The translations under genes were made by a program, and so were the position numbers. Below, piece by piece: positions 1 to 5,517 of a DNA stretch of 6,456 nucleotides. The DNA is from an uncultured Clostridia bacterium (GTDB lineage Bacteria; Bacillota; Clostridia; Oscillospirales; Oscillospiraceae): assembly GCA_945918815.1 (NCBI GenBank), contig CAMEIU010000121.1:1-6456 (forward strand), in the 5' to 3' direction. The stretch's first letter is position 1; every line of letters starts with the position of its first letter. The notes beneath the pieces were generated by a model. It was given only the letters and a program-made list of their open reading frames with translations, ran no database searches and was not told where the DNA came from.

Positions 1-5
1 GCAGA

Positions 6-46
6 TGCCGATTTTGTAGTTTCCTCAAATTACTGTCTTATCGGCA
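6..46. other. Imperfect long hairpin downstream of the acyl-CoA synthetase gene
   Basis: Perfect 7-bp arms TGCCGAT (6-12) and ATCGGCA (40-46) enclose a second stem, GTAGTTT (16-22) with AAATTAC (27-33), closed by the loop CCTC and containing one G-T mismatch. The two stems are separated by internal loops of 3 and 6 nt. It begins 23 bases past the stop codon of the minus-strand synthetase gene, so it could be a 3'-end structure for that transcript. No run of U follows the outer arm on the minus strand inside the window, so I do not call it an intrinsic terminator. The rest of 1-68 shows nothing else. Confidence 0.3.
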
Positions 47-68
47 CACGGCAAAGGTGCGTCTGTTT

Positions 69-1715
69 TTACTGCTTCTCCTGGTCCCGCTGGCGGATTT
101 CCACTCTTCGGATTTTGCCGCTGATGGTCTTGGGCATTTCCTTTACATACTCAAAGATCTTGGGGCACTTGTAGGAGGCGGTGTTTTGCAGGACGAACTG
201 CTGCAACTGGCGGGACAGGTCGCCGCTGCCGACATAGCCGTCGGTCAGGACAATGGTGGCCTTAATTCTCCAGCCGCGGCCCAGGTCCGGCACGCCGGTG
301 ACGGCGCATTCCAGCACTGCCGGATGCTGCATCAGGACGCTCTCCACTTCGAAGGGGCTGACCCGGAAGCCGCAGGACTTGATGACATCGTCAGTGCGGC
401 TCAAATACCAGATATAGCCGTCCTCGTCCTGATAGGCCAGGTCGCGGGTGTGGTACACGCCGCCCTCCCAGACCTCCGCATAGGTCTCGTCGTCGCCGCA
501 GTAACCCATGAACACGCCGTGATGGCAGCCGTCGGCGGCGGGGACCACCACGATCTCGCCCTGCTCGCCGGGACCGGCATAGGTCCCGTCCTCCTTGAGA
601 ATCTCCACATGGTACAGGGGCGTGGGCTTGCCCATGGAGCCGGGCCGGTGGGTCTGGCCCACCAGGTCGCCGATCATCAGCACGGACTCGGTCTGGCCGA
701 AGCCCTCCCGCAGCTTCAGGCCGGTCTGCGCCTCAAAGAGCCTTGCCACCTCCGGGTTCATGGCCTCACCGGCGGTGACCGCGTCTTTGACGCTGTCGAA
801 GGCGCCGGGGGTGATGCCGCGCTTGACAAAGAAGCGGTAGATCGTGGGCGGTGCGCAGAAGGTGGTCACCTGATACTTGCGGATGACCTCCATCAGAGTC
901 TTGGGATCGAACTGGTCGTAGTCATAGACCAGAATCGGCGCCTCGCAGAGCCACTGGCCGTAAATCTTGCCCCAGGAGGCCTTGCCCCAACCGGTGTCGG
1001 ACACGCTCAGGTGCAGCCCGTCCTTCCGGACGTTCTGCCAGTGCCTGGCGGTGGGGATGTGGCACAGAGCGTAGGTATAGTCGTGCATGACGGCCTTGGG
1101 CTCGCCGGTGGTACCGGAGGTGAAATAGAGCAGCATGGGCTCCCTGGCCAGAGTCGGCACCCGCTCCAGTTCCTCGGAGGCTTTCTCCATTTCCGCGGTA
1201 AAGTCCACATAACCGGGTCTGGGACCACGGACAATGAACTTTTTCACATGGTTTTCCTTGCACTTGTCCAGCTCCGCCGGAGCGTCGCTGCGATCGGCGG
1301 TTACCACGATGGCGGACACGTCCACCGCGTCGATGCGGTACTCCAGGTCCTTCTGCATCAGGGTGTGGGTGGCAGGAATGGCCACGGCGCCCAGCTTGTG
1401 CAGGGCCACAATGACATACCAATACTCATAATTGCGCTTTAAGAGCAGCATGACCCGGTCGCCCTTTTTAATTCCATGGGCGCGCAGCACGTTGGCCGCC
1501 TGGTTGCTGAGACGGGACATCTCTCCAAAGGTGAAGATCCGCTCCCGATCCTGCTGGTCGCACCAGACCATGCAGCGTTTATTGGGATCCTTTTTCGCCA
1601 GGGCGTCCACGACGTCGTATCCAAAGTTAAAATTTTCCGGATAATGCAGAGAAAACTCCGTCAGAACGCCGTTTTCATCGTAGCGTTCCGTGACAAATTG
1701 CTGATAAAAATCCAT
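69..1715 (-). CDS. AMP-forming acyl-CoA synthetase (medium-chain / acetyl-CoA synthetase-like)
   Basis: A 548-residue cytosolic ligase of the ANL superfamily that adenylates a carboxylic acid with ATP and transfers the acyl group to CoA. The nucleotide-binding loop YFTSGTTGEPKAVMH lies at residues 197-211. The segment DTGWGKASWGK (240-250) is typical of the MACS/ACSM branch. TAGEAMN (314-320) and the REGFGQTES motif (336-344) follow. The hinge region is near 421-458, and the catalytic lysine of the C-terminal domain is K534 in PKTISGKIRR. Full length matches the family. The ATG at 1713-1715 is preceded by GGAGGAG (1718-1724), which supports this start. Two usually glycine positions differ: YHTRD instead of YHTGD (about 424), and SRTDD instead of GRxDD (about 439). 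Substrate chain length cannot be read from sequence; acetate, propionate, butyrate or an aryl acid are all possible. The gene stands apart from the upstream operon and has its own promoter. Confidence 0.93.
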   Translation of the reverse strand: MDFYQQFVTERYDENGVLTEFSLHYPENFNFGYDVVDALAKKDPNKRCMVWCDQQDRERIFTFGEMSRLSNQAANVLRAHGIKKGDRVMLLLKRNYEYWYVIVALHKLGAVAIPATHTLMQKDLEYRIDAVDVSAIVVTADRSDAPAELDKCKENHVKKFIVRGPRPGYVDFTAEMEKASEELERVPTLAREPMLLYFTSGTTGEPKAVMHDYTYALCHIPTARHWQNVRKDGLHLSVSDTGWGKASWGKIYGQWLCEAPILVYDYDQFDPKTLMEVIRKYQVTTFCAPPTIYRFFVKRGITPGAFDSVKDAVTAGEAMNPEVARLFEAQTGLKLREGFGQTESVLMIGDLVGQTHRPGSMGKPTPLYHVEILKEDGTYAGPGEQGEIVVVPAADGCHHGVFMGYCGDDETYAEVWEGGVYHTRDLAYQDEDGYIWYLSRTDDVIKSCGFRVSPFEVESVLMQHPAVLECAVTGVPDLGRGWRIKATIVLTDGYVGSGDLSRQLQQFVLQNTASYKCPKIFEYVKEMPKTISGKIRRVEIRQRDQEKQ

Positions 1716-1760
1716 GGCTCCTCCACGAAATAAAGTTTTGCGGGATATGCGAACCGTGCT

Positions 1761-1766
1761 ATTATA
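1761..1766 (-). promoter_or_regulatory. -10 box of the acyl-CoA synthetase promoter
   Basis: Read on the minus strand this is a perfect TATAAT, 45 bp upstream of the ATG, giving a predicted 5' leader of about 40 nt. The -35 region is poor: at 17-bp spacing it reads ACGCAA, and the more consensus-like TTTACG lies at 20 bp. A weak -35 with a perfect -10 would fit an activator-dependent or otherwise regulated promoter, but that is inference. Confidence 0.6.
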
Positions 1767-1787
1767 GCGCCGCCGTTTTGATTTTGC

Positions 1788-1804
1788 GTAAACAGATTGT
1801 TAAC
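1788..1804. promoter_or_regulatory. Imperfect dyad just upstream of the acyl-CoA synthetase promoter
   Basis: GTAAACAGATTGTTAAC is a dyad with 6-bp arms, one mismatch and a 5-bp centre. It overlaps the upstream edge of the presumed -35 region of the minus-strand promoter, a plausible place for a regulator to bind. It includes TTGTTAA (1797-1803), which equals one half-site of the Rex redox-repressor consensus, but the matching second half is not there. The regulator, if any, is unknown. Confidence 0.25.
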
Positions 1805-1831
1805 TTTGTGAAATATTTATGGCGCATACTC

Positions 1832-1860
1832 TGTAGGGGCGGCTATTAGCCGCCCCTACG
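1832..1860. repeat. TGTAGGGG palindromic hairpin element
   Basis: A perfect inverted repeat with 13-bp arms (1833-1845 and 1847-1859) around a single central T. It starts TGTAGGGGCGGC and ends GCCGCCCCTACG. It lies in the gap between the homocysteine methyltransferase and acyl-CoA synthetase genes. The transcript of either strand would fold into a strong GC-rich hairpin. On the minus strand no U-run follows, and on the plus strand the T5 run (1866-1870) sits several bases away, so it is not a textbook terminator. The TGTAGGG end is shared with the element at 5328-5417, and CCCTACA also occurs at 1899-1905, which may be the true right end. I infer a dispersed intergenic repeat or MITE remnant. 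Confidence 0.7.
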
Positions 1861-1900
1861 ACCCCTTTTTCACAACAACATCAGACTTTTATAACAGTCC

Positions 1901-2755
1901 CTACAGGGAAACACGCAATGCGCGGATATAATCCGGGTCGGTGCCGCAGCAGCCGCCCAGGAGAGACGCGCCGGCTTCCCGGAGCTTTTTCATATGCTGT
2001 CCGAATTCCACGGCCCGCATGGAGTAGTGGGCCTCTCCGAGCTCGTCGATGGTGGGCATGCCCGCGTTGGGCTTGGCAATGACCGGAACCGTCAGCATCT
2101 CCGCCAGGCTCCGAACCACCGTTTCCATCTGGTCGGGACCAGAAGAGCAGTTGACGCCCACGGCGTCGGCCCCGAAGCCCTCCAGCTGGGGCGCTGCGTC
2201 ATAGACACTGCCGCCGAAGTAGAGCATGCCGTCTCCCGTGACGGAGAAGGAGCAAAGGACCGGCAGCTCGCACACCGTGCGGCAGGCCTCCAATGCGGCC
2301 ATGGTCTCCTCCAGGCCCATCATGGTCTCGATGACGAACAGGTCTGCCCCTGCCTCTGCCAAGGCCTGGGCCTGCTGGGTGTAGACCTCCAGCATCCGCT
2401 CATAGGGCACATCCGGCGTGCCCACGGTGGTCATGTCTCCGGCCACCCAGGCCTTGCCGTCCACCGCCCGGCGGCTCAGGGCCACCAGCTTCTCGTTGAT
2501 CTCCCGGACCCGGTCCTCGAGACCGTGCTGGCCCAGATACACAGCGTTGGCCGTGAAGGTCGGCGCATAGACGATCCGGCTGCCGGCCTCCACATACTGC
2601 CGCTGTAGATTTTCCATCACCTGGGGATGCTCCAGAATCCAGGTCTCAGCGCAGGCTCCACGGGGCAGTCCGGCTTTCATCAGGTTGGAGCCGGTGGCGC
2701 CGTCCAGGAGCACCGGTCCCCGGGCCGTCAGTTGTTGAAATTCCGTCCGCGTCAT
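1901..2755 (-). CDS. Stand-alone homocysteine S-methyltransferase domain protein (MetH N-terminal type)
   Basis: A 284-residue (beta/alpha)8-barrel enzyme of the homocysteine S-methyltransferase family, which moves a methyl group to the zinc-bound thiolate of homocysteine to give methionine. The N-terminal LLDGATGSNLMKAG (16-29) and YAPTFTANA (63-71) match the substrate-binding start of the barrel. The three zinc-ligand cysteines are C203 in GVNCSSGP and C269-C270 in GGCCGT. AKPNAGMP (227-234) resembles the MetH branch more than BHMT. It consists only of the homocysteine domain: the folate, cobalamin and reactivation domains of full MetH are absent. It must therefore use a separate corrinoid protein or another methyl donor such as S-methylmethionine, and neither partner is encoded here. 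It is translated from AAGGAG (2765-2770) within the end of pepD, 3 bp after that gene's stop, so the two form an operon. Its stop codon lies inside a CCCTACA motif that may belong to a repeat. Confidence 0.9.
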   Translation of the reverse strand: MTRTEFQQLTARGPVLLDGATGSNLMKAGLPRGACAETWILEHPQVMENLQRQYVEAGSRIVYAPTFTANAVYLGQHGLEDRVREINEKLVALSRRAVDGKAWVAGDMTTVGTPDVPYERMLEVYTQQAQALAEAGADLFVIETMMGLEETMAALEACRTVCELPVLCSFSVTGDGMLYFGGSVYDAAPQLEGFGADAVGVNCSSGPDQMETVVRSLAEMLTVPVIAKPNAGMPTIDELGEAHYSMRAVEFGQHMKKLREAGASLLGGCCGTDPDYIRALRVSL

Positions 2756-2758
2756 GGG

Positions 2759-4213
2759 TTACAGCTCCTTCGCCCGGCGCAGCACCTCGCAAACCAGCGC
2801 ATAGGTTCTGCCCACGGAAGCCACGTTCATCCGCTCCCGGACCGTGTGAATCTCCTGCAGGTCGGGGCCCAGGGAGATGCAGTCCAGGTCCGGCATCTTG
2901 CCGATGAGAACGCCGCACTCGAGGCCGGCGTGGATGGCCTCGATGACAGGCTTCTTGCCGGTCTGCCGTTCATAGGTATCGGCCACCAGCTCCCGAAGCT
3001 TGGAGTCTTTCTTATACTCCCAGGCGGGATAGTCGCCGGAATAGGTCACATGGCCGCCCAGCAGGGACGCCAGGCACTCCATGCGATTGCACAGCATGGT
3101 CTTCTCCGAGGCCAGGGCGCTGCGGACCGAGAAGGTGGCCACAGCCTCCCCTTCCTCCAGGCGCAGCATACCCATGTTCAGGGAGGTCTGGACCAGGCCG
3201 GGAATGTCCATGCTCATGGACTGAATGCCCGCAGGCAGCAGCATCAGGGCAGACGTCACCCGGGCCGTGGCGGCCAGGGTCAGGGCCGGGGCCTGCTCCA
3301 CAGGCTCCGAAGCAAAGGAGATGGCGATCTCCGGGTCCGCCGTCTGATATTCATGGCGGAACACGGCCTCATAGGAGGCAGTCAACGCTCTGGCCCGCTC
3401 CGCTTCTTCCGCCGGAACCAGCAGGGTGGCGGTGGTCTTCCGGGCGATGGCGTTATCCGCCTGGCCGCCCTGGAGCGTCACCAGCCGGGCGGGAATCTCC
3501 CGGGAGAGGCCGTAGAGCAGCCGTCCCATGAGGACGTTGGAATTGGCACGGCCTTTGTTGATCTCCACGCCGGAGTGGCCGCCCACCAGGCCGCCCAGCT
3601 CCAGCGTGCACAGGACGCCGCCGGTGGCTTCCCGCTCCACCGGCACATGGCAGTTGGCCCGGATGCCGCCGGCGCAGGAGACGGTCAGTACGCCCTCGGC
3701 CTCAGAATCCACATTCAAAAGCAGCCGTCCCCGGAGCATGGAGGGGTCCAGGGCCACCGCGCCCAGCATGCCGGTTTCCTCGTCCACGGTGAACACGGCC
3801 TCCAGCCTTGGATGGGGCAAATCATTGTCATCCAGGATAGCCAGGGCCATGGCCACGGCGATGCCGTCGTCGGAGCCCAATGTGGTGCCGTCGGCCCAGA
3901 CCCATTCACCGTCGGTCCGAAGCCGCAGGCCGTCCTTTGTCAGATCCAGACCGCAGTCCGGCGTCTTCTCGCAGACCATGTCCAGATGGCCCTGGAGAAT
4001 CATGGTCGGGGCGCTCTCATAGCCCGGCGCGGCCTCCTTGGCGATGACCACGTTGTTGCTCTCGTCCTGCCAGACCTGCAGGCCCCGCTCCCTGGCAAAA
4101 TGCACGCAGTAATCGCTGATGGCCTTGGTATTGCCGGAGCCGTGGGGAATGGCGCAGAGTTCTTCAAAATAATGCAGCACATTGGCTGGCTGTAAATGCG
4201 AAAGTACAGGCAT
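2759..4213 (-). CDS. pepD: Xaa-His dipeptidase / aminoacyl-histidine dipeptidase (peptidase M20C)
   Basis: A cytosolic di-zinc aminopeptidase-like enzyme that cleaves dipeptides such as beta-Ala-His and other Xaa-His. Its 484 residues match the family length. The M20 metal and catalytic residues are all present: H76 and D78 in LQGHLDM, D115 in GSDDG, E145-E146 in VDEETG, D169 in NVDSEAEG and H456 in EIHTVRE. By family analogy H76, D115, E146, D169 and H456 bind metal, while D78 and E145 act in catalysis. GGHSGVEINKGRAN (211-224) is the lid-domain signature of the PepD group. The frame is open upstream to 4345, but the ATG at 4211-4213 has AAGGAGG (4220-4226) six bases ahead, and family alignment begins there, so I choose it. 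It is the first gene of a two-gene operon with the homocysteine methyltransferase and has its own promoter in the divergent region. Actual substrate range may be broader than histidine dipeptides. Confidence 0.94.
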   Translation of the reverse strand: MPVLSHLQPANVLHYFEELCAIPHGSGNTKAISDYCVHFARERGLQVWQDESNNVVIAKEAAPGYESAPTMILQGHLDMVCEKTPDCGLDLTKDGLRLRTDGEWVWADGTTLGSDDGIAVAMALAILDDNDLPHPRLEAVFTVDEETGMLGAVALDPSMLRGRLLLNVDSEAEGVLTVSCAGGIRANCHVPVEREATGGVLCTLELGGLVGGHSGVEINKGRANSNVLMGRLLYGLSREIPARLVTLQGGQADNAIARKTTATLLVPAEEAERARALTASYEAVFRHEYQTADPEIAISFASEPVEQAPALTLAATARVTSALMLLPAGIQSMSMDIPGLVQTSLNMGMLRLEEGEAVATFSVRSALASEKTMLCNRMECLASLLGGHVTYSGDYPAWEYKKDSKLRELVADTYERQTGKKPVIEAIHAGLECGVLIGKMPDLDCISLGPDLQEIHTVRERMNVASVGRTYALVCEVLRRAKEL

Positions 4214-4219
4214 AAGCTG

Positions 4220-4226
4220 CCTCCTT
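4220..4226 (-). promoter_or_regulatory. Ribosome binding site that fixes the pepD start
   Basis: AAGGAGG on the minus strand, six bases upstream of the ATG at 4213. The longer in-frame start at 4345 would lie upstream of the predicted pepD transcription start and inside the glucokinase leader, so this site decides the start. Confidence 0.8.
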
Positions 4227-4236
4227 CTCAAAATTG

Positions 4237-4257
4237 TCACATGCATTTTATCACATG
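4237..4257. repeat. Direct repeat TCACATG at the pepD promoter
   Basis: TCACATG occurs at 4237-4243 and again at 4251-4257, 14 bp apart start to start. The copies flank the pepD -10 box and cover the predicted transcription start. This could be an operator, but a 7-bp direct repeat can also arise by chance, and the 14-bp period is not a whole helical turn. Confidence 0.25.
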
Positions 4258-4273
4258 ATTCGGAAATTGCCAA
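4245..4273 (-). promoter_or_regulatory. Promoter of the pepD operon
   Basis: On the minus strand TTGGCA (4268-4273) is separated by exactly 17 bp from TAAAAT (4245-4250), each matching the sigma-A consensus at five of six positions. The predicted start near 4238 gives a leader of about 25 nt that contains the strong ribosome binding site. The -35 box lies 19 bp from that of the divergent glucokinase promoter. Confidence 0.65.
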
Positions 4274-4292
4274 TGGGCCTGGAACATTTTCC

Positions 4293-4321
4293 TTGACGGG
4301 GGACCGGTTTTGATGGATAAT
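4293..4321 (+). promoter_or_regulatory. Promoter of the glucokinase gene
   Basis: TTGACG (4293-4298), a 17-bp spacer and GATAAT (4316-4321) each match the sigma-A consensus at five of six positions. The predicted start is near 4328, leaving a leader of about 29 nt ahead of the ATG at 4357. No operator is obvious over the core promoter. Confidence 0.7.
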
Positions 4322-4356
4322 AAAGGAGATCATTATGTTATACAAGGAGTGATTCC

Positions 4357-5301
4357 ATGTACCAAATCGGCGTGGACATCGGCGGAACCAACATCAAAAT
4401 CGGCCTTGTGGACGATCAGCTGAACATCGTCCGCCGTTCTTCCATTCCTTTTCCCCATTTGGACGGCGCGGCGGTGGCGGCGCAGATCGCGGCGGAATGC
4501 CGCAGGCTGACCGAGGCCCAGGGCTGCGGCATGGAGGCCGTGGACAGCGTGGGCGTCATCGTCCCCGGCAGCATCGACCCCACCGGTGCGGTGGTCCTCA
4601 ACGCCTATAATCTGGGCTTTCACAACGTTCCCCTGCGGGCGCAGCTGCAGGAAGCCTTCGGCGGCACGCCCGTTTTCCTTGCCAACGACGCTGACGGCGC
4701 GGGCCTGGCGGAGCTGGGCCGGGGCGCCTTCGTGGGCTGCCAGACGGCGGTTCTGTTCACCCTGGGCACCGGCGTCGGCGGCGGCCTGATCCTGGGCGGC
4801 AAGATGTTCTCCGGCGGCAAAAAGCAGGGCGTGGAGCTTGGTCATATGCCCCTGGTGGCAGGCGGCGAAGCCTGCACCTGCGGCAACAAGGGCTGCATTG
4901 AGGCCTACTGCTCCGCCACGGCCATCGCCCGGGACGGCGTCCGCGCCATGGAGGCCCATCCCGATAGCCTGCTGGCGGCCCGCGCCGGCGGCGACCCCAA
5001 GGCTGTCGACGCCAAGCTGGTCATCGACTGTGCCAAGGAGGGGGATCCGGCGGCCAAAGCGGTCTTTGACGCCTTCATCGATCATCTGGGCTCCGCCTGC
5101 ATCGCCATGATCCACCTGCTGGACCCGGAGGTCATCGCCATCGGCGGCGGCGTGTGCGGCGCGGGTGAATTCCTGTTCGAGCCCCTGCGGAAGAACGTGG
5201 ACGCCAAATGCTTCTTCTCCGACCACGCGAAAATCGTTCCCGCCGTCATGGGCAACGACGCCGGTATGATCGGCGCAGCCATGCTGAGCCGGAACGCCTG
5301 A
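4357..5301 (+). CDS. glk: ROK-family glucokinase
   Basis: A 314-residue cytosolic sugar kinase that phosphorylates glucose with ATP to glucose 6-phosphate. The N-terminal phosphate-binding motif is DIGGTNIK (7-14). The catalytic aspartate is D111 in ANDADG. A glycine-rich loop LGTGVGGGLI spans 136-145. The sugar/zinc-binding part has E160 and H163 in VELGHMP and the ROK zinc motif CTCGNKGC (C173, C175, C180) followed by IEAYCS. IAIGGGV (261-267) marks the second adenosine-side loop. Length and motifs fit glucose-specific ROK kinases of Firmicutes, although some ROK members prefer N-acetylmannosamine, fructose or allose. The ATG is preceded by AAGGAG (4344-4349) at seven bases. There is no N-terminal helix-turn-helix, so it is an enzyme and not a ROK repressor. 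The next gene encodes the isomerase that uses its product, which supports glucose as the substrate. Confidence 0.92.
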   Translation: MYQIGVDIGGTNIKIGLVDDQLNIVRRSSIPFPHLDGAAVAAQIAAECRRLTEAQGCGMEAVDSVGVIVPGSIDPTGAVVLNAYNLGFHNVPLRAQLQEAFGGTPVFLANDADGAGLAELGRGAFVGCQTAVLFTLGTGVGGGLILGGKMFSGGKKQGVELGHMPLVAGGEACTCGNKGCIEAYCSATAIARDGVRAMEAHPDSLLAARAGGDPKAVDAKLVIDCAKEGDPAAKAVFDAFIDHLGSACIAMIHLLDPEVIAIGGGVCGAGEFLFEPLRKNVDAKCFFSDHAKIVPAVMGNDAGMIGAAMLSRNA

Positions 5302-5327
5302 CCTGTCACGGTGAATGAAAATCTCTA

Positions 5328-5417
5328 TGTAGGGCACGGCCACTGGACGTGCCGCATGCAGGCAACTGCATCCTGTGGCCAACTGCCCCACGGCGCGTCG
5401 GGTCGCCGCGCCCTACA
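5328..5417. repeat. 90-bp composite inverted-repeat element with TGTAGGGC ends
   Basis: The element starts TGTAGGGC (5328-5335) and ends GCCCTACA (5410-5417), perfect 8-bp terminal inverted repeats. Counted over 27 bp, the left end and the reverse complement of the right end (5391-5417) agree at 22 positions. Each arm can also fold on itself: GGCACG with CGTGCC (5333-5338, 5348-5353) on the left, and GGCGCG with CGCGCC (5392-5397, 5407-5412) on the right. Between them ATGCAG-GCAA-CTGCAT (5356-5371) is a small hairpin with a GNRA-type tetraloop. CAACTGC is repeated directly at 5363 and 5380. No coding potential and no clear target duplication are seen. I infer a MITE-like or REP-like intergenic repeat, possibly acting as an RNA structure between glk and pgi. 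Confidence 0.7.
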
Positions 5418-5502
5418 GTGAGCCATGTGCTTTCTCACAGCAATGACAGCGTTGCTTTGAACGCCACATGCTTACGAAAGCCAATCTTCATAAACTACCT
5501 TT

Positions 5503-5508
5503 AGGAGG
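5503..5508 (+). promoter_or_regulatory. Ribosome binding site of pgi
   Basis: A perfect AGGAGG nine bases upstream of the ATG at 5518, separated by an A/T-rich spacer. In the rest of 5418-5517 I find no convincing -35/-10 pair: CATAAACT near 5489 is a possible -10 but lacks a partner. Transcription of pgi may therefore come through from the glucokinase promoter. Confidence 0.75.
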
Positions 5509-5517
5509 AATTTTATT

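Noticed and set aside
57..1442. Long plus-strand open frame of 461 codons opposite the acyl-CoA synthetase
   Set aside because: It is antisense to a gene with full family motifs. Its composition (rich in G, A, H, L, V, Q) is that of a GC-rich reverse-complement frame, and it has no recognised motif.
1861..1870. T-run after the palindrome at 1832-1860 as a plus-strand intrinsic terminator
   Set aside because: The T5 is separated from the stem by several bases, and no plus-strand gene lies upstream to be terminated.
2627..4195. Plus-strand open frame of 522 codons opposite pepD and the start of the methyltransferase gene
   Set aside because: Same shadow pattern: repetitive H/G/Q/A-rich translation with no domain, lying across two well-supported genes.
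4214..4345. N-terminal extension of PepD by 44 residues from an upstream ATG
   Set aside because: It would begin upstream of the predicted pepD promoter, inside the divergent glucokinase leader. The internal ATG has a near-ideal ribosome binding site and matches family length.
4335..4352. Five-codon leader ORF (MLYKE) just before glucokinase, with AAAGGAG ahead of it
   Set aside because: The predicted transcription start near 4328 would leave the AAAGGAG out of the mRNA, and five codons with no regulatory pattern do not support an attenuator.
4333..5391. Minus-strand open frame of 352 codons opposite glucokinase
   Set aside because: Antisense shadow of a complete ROK kinase; it also starts inside the repeat element and has no motif.
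5444..5457. Possible catabolite-responsive element (TGACAGCGTTGCTT) upstream of pgi
   Set aside because: The left half fits the cre consensus but the last three consensus positions do not, and no nearby promoter supports it.
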